Part shown: positions 1 to 10,825 of the stretch, piece after piece
Layout of the letters: the number at the start of each line of letters is the position of its first letter
Numbering within the stretch: the first letter of the stretch is position 1
From: Pseudocercospora fijiensis CIRAD86
Lineage: Eukaryota > Ascomycota > Dothideomycetes > Mycosphaerellales > Mycosphaerellaceae
Direction: 5' to 3'
DNA length: 64,000 nucleotides
Assembly: GCF_000340215.1 (NCBI RefSeq)
Contig: NW_006921542.1
Location: 431,610-495,609, forward strand
The notes under the pieces: generated by a model
The model's database searches: none
Told to the model about the DNA's origin: nothing
What the model saw: only the letters and a program-made list of their open reading frames with translations
Program-made: the position numbers and the translations under genes

Positions 1-2118
1 AGAGATACCTAGGTTAAACCCGAAACTATTAAAAGGATCCTAAAGAAAATTCTAGGCAATAAGGCACTAGGAGAAGACAAGATCTATAATAAACTTCTAA
101 AAGTATATAGGAAGGGGCTAGCCCTAGCACTAGCTAATATCTTTTTATAAAGCCTAGCACTAGGACACTACCTAAGACTATTTAGGAAGTCCCTAATAGT
201 AGTGCTAAGGAAGCCCTAGAAGGAAGACTATATATAGCTTAAGGCCTATAGACTAATAGCCCTACTTAATACAATAGGCAAGGTGCTAGAAAAAATTGTC
301 GCTAAAAGGCTAACAACCTTTGCCGAGGAAAGGAACATCCTTCCTAAAGGCTAGATAGGAGGAAGAAAGAAGAGGTTACCACTAATAGCTATTGAACTAA
401 TTATGGAATAGATCACGTATATCTAGCACTATANNNNNNNNNNNNNNNNNNNNNNNNNNNNNNNNNNNNNNNNNNNNNNNNNNNNNNNNNNNNNNNNNNN
501 NNNNNNNNNNNNNNNNNNNNNNNNNNNNNNNNNNNNNNNNNNNNNNNNNNNNNNNNNNNNNNNNNNNNNNNNNNNNNNNNNNNNNNNNNNNNNNNNNNNN
601 NNNNNNNNNNNNNNNNNNNNNNNNNNNNNNNNNNNNNNNNNNNNNNNNNNNNNNNNNNNNNNNNNNNNNNNNNNNNNNNNNNNNNNNNNNNNNNNNNNNN
701 NNNNNNNNNNNNNNNNNNNNNNNNNNNNNNNNNNNNNNNNNNNNNNNNNNNNNNNNNNNNNNNNNNNNNNNNNNNNNNNNNNNNNNNNNNNNNNNNNNNN
801 NNNNNNNNNNNNNNNNNNNNNNNNNNNNNNNNNNNNNNNNNNNNNNNNNNNNNNNNNNNNNNNNNNNNNNNNNNNNNNNNNNNNNNNNNNNNNNNNNNNN
901 NNNNNNNNNNNNNNNNNNNNNNNNNNNNNNNNNNNNNNNNNNNNNNNNNNNNNNNNNNNNNNNNNNNNNNNNNNNNNNNNNNNNNNNNNNNNNNNNNNNN
1001 NNNNNNNNNNNNNNNNNNNNNNNNNNNNNNNNNNNNNNNNNNNNNNNNNNNNNNNNNNNNNNNNNNNNNNNNNNNNNNNNNNNNNNNNNNNNNNNNNNNN
1101 NNNNNNNNNNNNNNNNNNNNNACTATACTAATAAGGTATAGGAACAGAATTAGGATCCTACTAGTTAACAATACTTAAAGGGCTAAGACACTAATATATA
1201 CCAAAGATAATGGAATACCTAGCCTAATAGACTATCTAAAAGGCACTAGACAAGATAAAAGCCTAGTATATTAGGACTAGGAGGCGAGACAGACTACAGA
1301 TAACTCCCTAGAAAGTTAAAGACCTAGAGCAATATAGAGTCTTAATAAGAGAAATGCTAGAGAAAGAGCTTTAAGGACTAAATATAAGGCTAAAGGAAGA
1401 TAAGCTAAAGGGAGAGAAATAAAGCCTAGCAGAATCAATTGCTAGATACCTATAGAAGTAGGAATAGAACAAAACACAAGTCAGACTAGGAACCCTAAAG
1501 GCACTAATCAAATTTAGTTAATACAACTACTAGCTCTATAAGGACCTAAACAGGGCCGAGGCAAGCCTAGCTATCTAAATTAGATCTAAATATATTAGAC
1601 TTAGATCTTACCTATTTAGAAGAAACGTCCTAGGAATTGAAAGCAGAGCTTACTAATATAGCTACCAATCTTAGAACCCTAAGCATATACTACTAGTCTG
1701 CCCTTAATAGTTAGAAGGTAGAAGTAATTAGAGACAAAAAGCAATAGAAAGGGAATACGATAAACTAATCTAGAGCAAAGAAGACCTAAAGAGGATAGTA
1801 AAGTGGATTATTAAATAGGGATTTATATAACAATTCGCACTAGCAAGGGAAACTAAGGAGTAGATAAGAAGGAGGGAAGAAGAGGGGGAAAGAAGGGCAG
1901 GGCAGCAGGCAAGGTAGTTAGAGGGTAACAACTATAATACTAGTGCACCCTAGAGGAAGGAAAACAAGGAAACGAGGAAGATTAATACTTATAAATAGGA
2001 TAGGAGGGAGGTTTTTACCAACTAAGTTAGTTTCCTACCTAAAACAATATATAGAAACAGACCTGCATAGGCCGAAAGGCACTATAACAGGCAAATGAAA
2101 TATCTATCTATCTATCTA
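1..2118 (+). mobile_element. Tad1-like LINE, copy 1 (3' part, interrupted by a gap)
   Basis: This is the 3' part of a non-LTR retrotransposon. Bases 1-433 match 20330-20759 and 1122-2118 match 21569-22570 of the fuller copy downstream, with mostly C/T and G/A differences. It covers the end of the reverse transcriptase region and the C-terminal part of ORF2. The 3' end is a short TATC repeat (about 2100-2118), the simple-repeat tail that LINEs of this kind often carry. The element continues left of the window. The frame is broken by TAG/TAA at Gln/Trp positions, as expected after RIP. The assignment to the Tad1 group rests on the other copy, where endonuclease and reverse transcriptase motifs can be read. 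Confidence 0.85.
434..1121. other. Assembly gap (688 N)
   Basis: A run of 688 N inside LINE copy 1. The matching interval of copy 2 (20760-21568) is about 809 bp and contains the reverse transcriptase active-site region. The gap therefore probably hides the catalytic core and is about 120 bp too short, unless copy 1 carries a deletion. Confidence 0.99.
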
Positions 2119-3059
2119 TATAAGAGCTAGGCGAGAAGCGTAAATTCGAGGAAGCGATAAGGATACCGAGTCCCGCTAAGACCCCGGATTTAGTATAGTA
2201 CCGCGCTTAATTAGTAGGATTAAACGTTCTAGCTACTTCCTTCTATATATTTATAATACCGACTTTTACGACTTTTACGACTTTTATAATAGTATATTAC
2301 TAATATATCGAGATACGCCGATTACGCGCATTTCTAGTAAATAGCGCTAATAAAAGTGTCTAATACGATAATAACGGCCGCCTTAGGCACTAAGAACCGC
2401 CTCTAAACCCCGAGAAGTTACTAATACTAGCGACACTAGTACTATACTTATTATACCGTAGCTATTAGCACTATAATATATACGGCAAGGATAGATACGT
2501 AGGGCGATAATATATATCGAGCGTAAGCACTCTTTAAGAAGCTACGATAGCCCTCTTACGTTAACGCCCTCTATTACTTAGACTCTCTCTAGAACGATTA
2601 TTCCGATAACTAGTTACTATATAAGGCAGAGAAAACGAATAGTAGCGTCCGCGGATCTTATTAACTAGCGGCACTAAGCGGCTATAGAAGTATATACTCC
2701 GAAGCATACTAGTATTATATATAGCCTATATACGTAACAATTAACGCATTCTATTACTAACTATAGTACGTATAGCCGAAGACAAGGTATATAGGACGGG
2801 ACTTATTAAGCGAAACAATAATAGCTTATTCGCTAAAGCGACACTTATTAGTACCTAGACAATAATAGAGTATAACCGCGCCCTTAGTATTAGAGACACC
2901 GTAGAAAAGGGTTGTCGAGCGTATTATAGTTATATAGCAATATTAATGCGCTTACTAGAAGAGGAGGCGTACTATAGTCGGATAATAGTCTTAATACGCT
3001 CGGTTCGGATCGATACGTGCTATAGTCGAATAGTAGTCTTAATACGCAAAGGGCTATAG
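2119..3059. other. RIP-mutated sequence, no gene recognised
   Basis: AT-rich, TA-rich, full of stops. It contains a triple 10-bp repeat (gacttttacg) near 2263-2292. A repeat of about 25 bp, with the core tatagtcg(g/a)ataatagtcttaatacgc, occurs twice at about 2975-3000 and 3020-3048. I recognise no protein on either strand. Confidence 0.6.
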
Positions 3060-3432
3060 TAGACCCTATAGTAGTTCGGTTTCCGAACTACTAAACGTAT
3101 ATAGTTTAGTTTCTTAGCGGTACCCCTCCGGTTTGGTTCTAGTTTGGTTTTTTGCCTCGCTAGTCTAAGCTAGTTTCCGAGCAAACTACGACGATATACG
3201 ACGACCTCGGAACGAGTCCGGGACGCGACGGGGGCCCTATATTATATACGCTATACGATTGTATCTGTGTTTCGGGCTGTTTAGACGTGTTTTAGGATAG
3301 GTTTTTGTCCGTAGCTAGTACGTAGCCGGCAAACCGGTCCGTATACTAGTTTCTTAGCAAACTAAACTAAACTAAACTAGAATTTCGGCTTAGCAAACTA
3401 AACCAAACCAACCCGGACTACTACGGGGTCTA
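3060..3432. mobile_element. 373-bp non-autonomous hAT element (MITE)
   Basis: The ends are tagaccctatagtagttcgg on the left and the inverse of tagaccccgtagtagtccgg on the right, the same termini as the large hAT at 10186-24837. The 8-bp target duplication ggctatag is perfect (3052-3059 and 3433-3440). Internally it keeps the subterminal blocks of the large element: ctaaacgtatatagttt after the left end, the aaaccaaacc blocks before the right end, and a GCCGGC motif near 3318. It has no coding capacity. It is a deletion derivative that would depend on a related transposase in trans. Confidence 0.9.
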
Positions 3433-5230
3433 GGCTATAGTCGTATAGTAGTGCTATAGTCGTATAGTAGTAAAGACTAAGACTAAGACTAAGCGCCTTT
3501 AGGCTTAAGTATACTAGAGGCTCTTATATACTAAGGTTATTATAACTAATAGTCCTAACGAAGGCGTTACGCCGACTTTACTAGATACGCGTATATTATC
3601 TTATAAAGAATCCGAACGTAGGAAGCCTATAGCCGCTACTTAAGGTATACCTTACTAAAGAGTTTTTACCGAGTTAGGCCTAGCCGCTACTTAAGGTATA
3701 CCTTACTAAAGAGTTTTTACCGAGTTAGACCTATAGCAATACTACGAACCTATCCTATCTACTTAGTAGGAAGGCGCTACCTTTAGCTACTTTCGGTATA
3801 TCTTACTAAAGAGTTTTTACTATTAGCTACCGTCGGATAAGCTATATCTATCTAAGACCTCTACAACGTTCTAACAAAAACTATTCTCTTTCGGTTAAAT
3901 ACGTAGTCGACGCCCGCTAAAGCTATAGCATACCTACTCGCTAGGAGAGTCGCCTTGTAACGTCTTACTTAGTAAAGCCTATCGGAGACTAAAGCTCGAA
4001 GAGAAAGGACTAAACAAACTCTACCTATCGAGGAACCTTAACTATTAGGTAAGCGGCTCTATCGGTAGTAAGCCGTAGAACTAGCAAGGAATAGTATTAA
4101 TCGCTATAGAGCTACCTATATACGACAAAGAGGTATCGATACTATTACTATTAGAAGCCGATAGCTAGTATATTACTAGGGGTAATAGTATATTAGTTTA
4201 TATAGAAGAAAAAGAAGAAGACGAAGTTAAACTAGGAAGCGTAGGTCTATATTAGCGTATCGTAGGTAAGGTTTGCCTCTACTAATAGGATTGCGCTATT
4301 TAGCTATAATAGCAAGGCAATAATAACGGCTATATATTATCGCACTTTTAACGTAATAGCCGCCGACTACTACTAGTCGAATGCCTAAGGCGAGAATGCC
4401 TAAGGCTAGAATTGCTAGCGACTAGAGGCATAGGCAAGGACTTCGTATTAGGCTATAGCTAGTTTAAAAAGCTCTTCGGTACGATAATAGAATGTACTCT
4501 ACGCTCGTTAGCCGACGTAGCTCTTTACTCGAGTTATCGTACGCCTATATCCCCGACGAGGTACGTACTCTAGTCTACCGCTACTACTTCGCCGCTAGGC
4601 GCGCACTCTAGTCTACTAGGTATATACTCTAGTCTACGGAGCTATTAGCTATTAAGCTATTATCGTACGCCTAGCCTAGCTAGCTATTAAGCTATTATCC
4701 TACGCCTAGCCTAGCTAGCTATTAAGCTATTATCCTACGCCTAGCCTAGCTAGCTATTAAGCTATTATCCTACGCCTAGCCTAGCCTAGCTAGCTATTAA
4801 GCTATTATCCTACGCCTAGCCTAGCCTCCTAGCTAGCTATTAAGCTATTATCCTACGCCTAGCCTAGCCTAGCTAGCTATTAAGCTATTATCCTACGCCT
4901 AGCTAAATCCTTCGACTTTATAAGTACCTCCGACGAGGCACGTAATCTAGTCTACCGCTACTACTTCGCCGCTAGGTACGCAATCTAGTCTACTACCGAG
5001 GAGGTACGCAATCTAGTCTACCGCTACTACTTCGCCGCTAGGCGCGCATTTTAGCCTAGCCTAGCTAGCTATTAAGCTATTATCGTACGCCTAGTTAAAC
5101 CCTTCGACTTTATAAATACCTCCGACGAGGTACGTACTCTAGTCTACTACTACTACTTCGCCGCTAACCGCCTAGTTAACGGGGCTATCGTTGTCGGCGG
5201 CAAGCGCACTTAGAAGATAAAGCTAGTAAG
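3433..5230. repeat. Gene-free block with three families of tandem repeats
   Basis: No protein is recognised. Three repeat families are visible. First, a unit of about 52 bp containing gccgctacttaagg and taaagagtttttaccgag occurs twice at 3629-3728, with a degenerate third copy near 3780-3820. Second, about six copies of a 40-47-bp unit (core tagctattaagctattatc followed by ctacgcctagcctagc) lie at 4636-4905, with one more near 5055-5095. Third, a unit of about 50 bp (gaggtacgtactctagtcta, then cgctactacttcgccgctag) recurs at about 4556-4610, 4930-4976, 4988-5046 and 5127-5168. The arrays are RIP-mutated like their surroundings. Confidence 0.75.
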
Positions 5231-5239
5231 GAAGGCCTA

Positions 5240-8200
5240 AATAGTAGATATAGCAAGTTAGATTACTATAAACGAATATAAAAGCTATATTTATTTATTC
5301 CTTAGTCGCTATAACCGCTGCTTTTATCTATATCTTAGTTACCGCCTGTTATATCGACTACTTTAACCTCCGTATCGATAAGCTAAGCCTATCTATTAGT
5401 ACGTTAGATAGTATCGACCTACTTAGAGTCGGTATTATCGATAGTAGTACCCTATATATTGCTACGATTAGTCGTAGCCTTACGACTAGCCTTAGTAGCC
5501 TCTATGTCCTCTACGACTGTATCCGTAATAGTAGAACGACCTTCGAAGTACTCCTTATTGCTTTAGTTAAATATAGCGACCTTCTCGCGGATCTAATCGC
5601 TACTAAGCTACTAGATATCGTCTAATATATACCTACTGTTATTGCTATACGGAGCTATAAAGCCATCCGAGAATAGCTTCTCTACGCGGCTAAAGACGTT
5701 AATAGCCGTATTCTTATAGATATAGTAACTACTTAGCTTAATACTAGTAAAGGAGGTTATTATATTACGTAGTATACGAGCCGGCTCGCGGTTAAGTACG
5801 ATCTTCTTAAAGGTTGCTAGTAGGTTATAAGTCGAGTTACCGATACGATTAATGTCTTCTAAGTACTCGTAGTTATAGATCTCGAGCTACTTATCCGCCG
5901 CTATTATATAACCTTTCTTCCTATTAGTAATAATGCTAGAAGATAGAATAGCTTCTTAGAGGACATTATTATAGCCTAGACTAAGCAGCTATCGCTTATA
6001 TGTTATTATCCGACTATAATTTCCCTACTTAGTACTAAGGAAACTAGGGATTAGATAGTCGACGGATTAATAGAGATAACTAATATCTACGTTACGGACC
6101 CTAAGGCGTAGGGTAAGGAACATCTTAATCTCCTATATTATCCGAGCTACAGTAGTATACTAGGCATTAGGTACCGGCTTACTAACGCGGTACGGCAAGC
6201 TACGCTATACCTCGATAGATAGGAGCTTCTTATAGATATCCTATACTATCTCTAGGTATTACTAAGCGGTTAGCCTAGATAGGGCCTCCTTAACTATATC
6301 TATACGGCTCTCCTTACTAGAGATTATAACGCGGCCCTACTTAGACAACTACTTAATAGCCGTACCGATACTACAAGCCCGGAATATAGTCTTAAGAAGC
6401 CGAAGGATCTCGAAGAATTTTAGCTTCGTACTACTAACCTTATTCTTACTATACTAGAATATAGTATCGCCCTTTGCTATCTAAGCGCTTAGAAGAGGCT
6501 TCCTATCGCTATTCTTATCCTAGTACGTACGTAGGATAGTAAATACACAGTTTATTATAGTATAGAACTAGGCTAGCGATATAAGGAGGCTATCGCGCTT
6601 ATCGTACGGGTCCTTATTCTCGACACTCTCGTTATATACGCTATACCTACGTACGACGGTTATATTATCGCTATTCTATATATATAGAGGTCCCTCTAGC
6701 CCGCTCGCAAAGTCCTTATTACGGTCTAGGTCCTAGAACTTAAGCAGGATCTCGTCCTATATAGTATATATACCCTTAATAGTCGCTTCGTCGTTAAAGG
6801 AAATAGGCTACGAATATACCTCTATACGGGCCGGGTCTAACTTATCGATTACTAGCTATACTAGTCGCTTTAGATTACTACCGCTATTCTCGAAAATTGC
6901 CTTTACGGCCTCTAGAAACGTATACGTAATAGCCTTATCGATATAGAAAAGCGCAGTCTTAATACTAATATCGGAAACCTCCTCTCTATCCGGTCGTATT
7001 GCCTTATCTTTATAGATATTCTTAAAGATATTATTAGCGTTTAGCGGCTTGTCGTAATAGATTATCTTCTTCTTTAGGCTACCCTTCGGAATACGCTTAT
7101 TAACGGCTATATACGAGGTAGTTATAGCTACTATCTAGTTAGTATCCCTAGTAGCCTAGTCGGTACGGTTCTATATCCGATTGAAATTGTCGATAGTACT
7201 ACTATACTACTTGTCGGGATAGTTGTATAGCTTAGCAATTTACGTCTCTATATAATTAGTATTCTTATCTATTAAGATCTAGATAGTCTAATATGCTAGA
7301 GTAATGTTTAGGTTATTTAAGACCTCGATAGTACGACGACTCGTACTATTACTAACGAGGAATATTCTAAGGGCCTTTAGAAAGAATAATGCCTTAATAT
7401 AAGATATAGAATATAGGACTTAAGAGGTTAGTATCGTCGTACGCTTCTATATAATATTACGCTTATCTGCGAACTTAGTCCGGTACTAGTAATAATCGCG
7501 ACGTACGTTAGGTAGCAGATCCTAGCCGAGTAACTAATACTATATAGGAGCGACCTATTAGATAGTATCGTCTATATCTCCGAGGTCGATTTCGAAGGTA
7601 TAGAACTCCGGTTTATATATACCAAACAAATCTTTGCTAATTAGGCTCTTTAGCTCATTACGAACAATACGAGTACTAAATCGGCGATTTTCTAGAAAGG
7701 TATCGATAATAGCCTAGAGGTTCTTCTCATATTCCCTAGAGCGCTTAGTAGTCTTACGAGTTTTAGTAGACGTAGATACTTTGTCGCCCGGCTTACTAAC
7801 TAGATACTTAACGAAGCAGGTTATACTAACCTTATTCTTTACTATAGTATCCTTTAGCTCCTTATAATACTTGTCGAGGAGCCGCTTAAGCGTAACGTCT
7901 TTACTAGTACGGCGTACTATTTCTAGGGCCTCTTTATCTTTATCTTTATTTTTATCTTTATCGACCGTATTGTTTTTATCGCGAGTATCTAACTCCTCGT
8001 TACTACTAAGATCTTCGTCTTCTTCGCTAAGGTCTTTATCTATAGTCTCCGACTCCGACTACTTATCTTTAAAGTCGCTAACCCTAGCTATATCCGCTAG
8101 TCGTACGATAGTCTCTAGTATATCGCTTAGGAAGCCGCTTACAGAGTGTATCGGTAATACTACTGTCTGTCTAGGAAGAGGTAGACCGACTAGAGCGTAC

Positions 8201-8340
8201 TAATAACCTAGCTAGCCTAGAAGTAGCGTATTATCTAAATCCTAGTCTATTAGATCGCCGCTATCGTCTTGCTACTAAGATAGAAGGATTAGATTGCCTT
8301 TATCGTCGTAATTATATACCGTTATCTTACTAGAAGGTTC
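5240..8340 (-). pseudogene. DUF6589-type protein, RIP-mutated
   Basis: A long minus-strand frame can be followed for about 1000 codons with stops almost only at Gln/Trp positions. In N- to C-terminal order it shows a short acidic/Lys-rich segment (about 8040-7930), a DNFN motif followed by an R..Q...T pattern (about 7210-7100), a GD-like block followed by YDKRD and an LISLAQF segment (about 6650-6550), and a C-terminal region with an ..AADKQLEIYNYEYL pattern (about 5910-5860). This order (DN.N, then GDqLT...yDrRDWL, then a late D..E block) is what I know of the fungal DUF6589 family, whose function is unknown. I infer that it is a repeated, probably mobile sequence, because RIP hit it. The true start is not determined; a triplet-repeat tract lies just upstream. 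Confidence 0.6.
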
Positions 8341-8364
8341 GTTAGATATCTTAAAGGACTCAAG

Positions 8365-8680
8365 GCCTAGCAGCTATAGTAGTAGCGGTAATAGTAGCGG
8401 TAGTAGTAGTAGTGCTAGTAGCTATAGTAGTAGCGGTCTACTAGCTATAGTAGTAGCTACAGTAGTAGCGGTCTGCTAGTAGTAGTAGTAGCTATAGTAG
8501 CAGCGGTAGTAGTAGCCGTAGTAGTAGCGGTACTATTAGCTATAGTAGCAGCGGTGCTAGTAGCCGTAGTAGCAGCAGTACTAGCAGCCGTAGTAGTAGT
8601 AGCGGTACTAGTAGCTATAGTAGTAGCGGTGCTAGCAGCTATAGTAGTAGCGGTAGTACTAGTACTAGTAGCGACTTTTA
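8365..8680. repeat. Trinucleotide (AGT/AGC/GGT) low-complexity tract
   Basis: About 300 bp of imperfect triplet repeats (agtagtagcggt, gctatagtagtag and variants). Read on the minus strand they would give a Thr/Ala/Ile/Ser-rich low-complexity segment upstream of, or within the N-terminal part of, the DUF6589-type frame. Whether it was translated cannot be decided. Confidence 0.85.
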
Positions 8681-10177
8681 GGTGTTTTAACCTTAGCTTT
8701 AGAGTCGCGTCTGCTATATAGTAGCAACTTAATAACTATACCTCGGATAGACTTATACTATATATAAAAGGTGTTTAGAAATAGTCTACGAAGGACCTCG
8801 AAGTATCGAGTTAGCTATAGGAAGGTTATCAATTGCCCTCGAAGGCTATAGAGCGGTTAGTAGGCATCGGACGGAATTTTCGCCTATCTAAACAATAATT
8901 ACCGGCGTTAGGAGAAGGACCTCTAAGTATTAGCTAGGCGATGCGGTATATTATATATTAAGGTGTTTCTAGTAGTGTAGCTAGCCGCCTAGCAATCTAG
9001 ATAGCTACAGTCGAGTCGGCTTAGTAGAATAGCGAAAACTTAACGCGCTAACGTCGTATAGACTTTTTTAAAAGGTAGAATAAAGCGCAATTAGTAGGGC
9101 TACAACCTTAGCTATTTAGAATGTCTTATATACGTTATAGTGTTATATTAGTATTTAGTAGGCTAGTTTCGTACGGGTTTATATTAGGCTCGTAGGCGAA
9201 GAATTAGTTAGAGTACTCGTAATTAGTTGTCGGTAAGTTCGGAAGCTAGCCCTAATTACTAATCTATTACGTATACTCGGTCGTAATATAATCCCTATTT
9301 ATATATCTACGCAACTTGATTCTTTATATCTACGAGCCTAAATAGAGGTAGACCCGACCTTAAGGCTAATAAGGTTAATAGCAAGTAGATATCTATATAT
9401 AGGGGCGCTATATAAGGAGCCTCTAGTACTATACGCTCGATTCTAGTTACGAAGCCTACCTCTCGAAATCTTGTCTCGAGAGTACTAGTCCGGAGTAGGA
9501 TAGAGTAGGCGCTAGTAGCCCTCGCAAAGGCGGTAGCGCAGAATAGAATTATTAGGGCGGTATAACGTAAGCAAAATAATTATATTATAGCGTATTAGCT
9601 ATCTACGAAATCGATATATCCCGGTATCGCGCTAAGCGATAGCTATAACGCGCTTAGAAGGTTACGCGTAACCGTAGGCTAGCTTCGCGAATTAACGAGT
9701 AGTAGCTTTCCTTCTATATAATATTAGTAAGGGTTACTTAACAGTTAAACTTACCGATAACTCTTTCGGCTAAAGCGATCTAGCTTTAAGATAGTCCTAG
9801 GAAGCGGTAGCCGTAGTATAAATTATATAATGCGTTATAAGAGATATACGGTTCCTTACGGATCTAGCGAGTAAGGTTAAAATCTCGATTTAGCTAATAC
9901 TACTCTTAATATAAACTTCTATAGTAGCTATCGCAGTACCTTATATATCTTTGTTTTGCTATCGTAGCGGTTGTATCTACTAAAGTAGCTGTTCCTTATC
10001 TACGTCTTAAAAGTAAGCGTTTAGGATAGGGCTTACGTCTTTAGCGGCTAGCGTTAAGATTGCTAGCGAAGGTCCTAATACGTCCCTCCTAGATTATCGT
10101 TTCTTATCTCCGAGCACTATCTATATCCTTCGAGACGTATCCTATCTTTTCTATATAGCTATTTATCCTCCCTAAGG
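8681..10177 (-). other. RIP-mutated sequence, weak minus-strand coding signal
   Basis: The minus strand can be read for stretches (about 9430-8690 and 10000-9740) with stops mainly at Gln/Trp positions. No domain is recognised. The large hAT is inserted at the right edge, so this sequence was once continuous with 24846 onward. It may be the N-terminal half of the neighbouring DUF6589-type gene or a separate gene of the same element. Confidence 0.35.
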
Positions 10178-10205
10178 CTCGTAGTTAGACCCCGTAGTAG
10201 TTCGG
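10178..10205. repeat. Left target duplication and terminal inverted repeat of hAT
   Basis: The 8-bp duplication ctcgtagt (10178-10185) is followed by the 20-bp TIR tagaccccgtagtagttcgg (10186-10205). The same duplication follows the right TIR at 24838-24845. Confidence 0.93.
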
Positions 10206-10326
10206 TTTCCGAACTACTAAACGTATATAGTTTGGTTTCTTAGCGGCGAACTAGCTCCCTAGTTCCGGTTTGGTTTTTTCGAACTATATAGATTCCTAGT
10301 TTAAACTAGAGACTGTATTGGTTTTA

Positions 10327-10665
10327 CTATAAGGACACTCTTATTCGACTGCCGGCTACGATTGCCGGCTATAATAGTAACTCTATTACATTTACTACGC
10401 TCTTTTGCCGTTGCTAGGGCGTAGTTGCCGTTGCTAGGGCGTAGTTGCCGTTGCTAGGGCGTAGTTGCCGTTGCTAGAGCGTAGTTTTGCTACAAGGACA
10501 CTCTTATTCGACTGCCGGCTACGATTGCCGGCTATAATAGTTACTAGGTTGTATTTACTACGCTTTATTACCGTTGCTAGGGCGTAGTTGCCGTTACTAG
10601 GGCGTAGTTGCCGTTACTAGGGCGTAGTTGCTATTGCCGGGGCGTAGTTGCCGTAGTTACGAAAG
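10327..10665. repeat. Duplicated subterminal block with 19-bp tandem repeats
   Basis: Two consecutive copies of about 165-170 bp, each beginning with caaggacactcttattcgac (first copy mutated to taaggac...), then two GCCGGCTA motifs, then about four copies of a 19-bp repeat (gccgttgctagggcgtagt). hAT transposases bind short subterminal repeats in the elements where this is known; that these serve the same role is inference. Confidence 0.8.
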
Positions 10666-10825
10666 CTTACCTATATAACGTTACGTAGGCGGCAACAATT
10701 AGGGCTTCGCGATATTCTTACACTTTTAACTTCTTCCTCTATATCTATACCGATAATAACTACTATACGCTACGCCCCCGCCCCTTTCCCTTACAATAGT
10801 AAGAGAGAAGCGCGCCGCGCGCTAA

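Noticed and set aside
7871..8203. 110-codon plus-strand open frame rich in Ser/Leu/Arg
   Set aside because: It is the reverse of the DUF6589-type minus frame and has the composition of a shadow of an acidic/Lys-rich segment.
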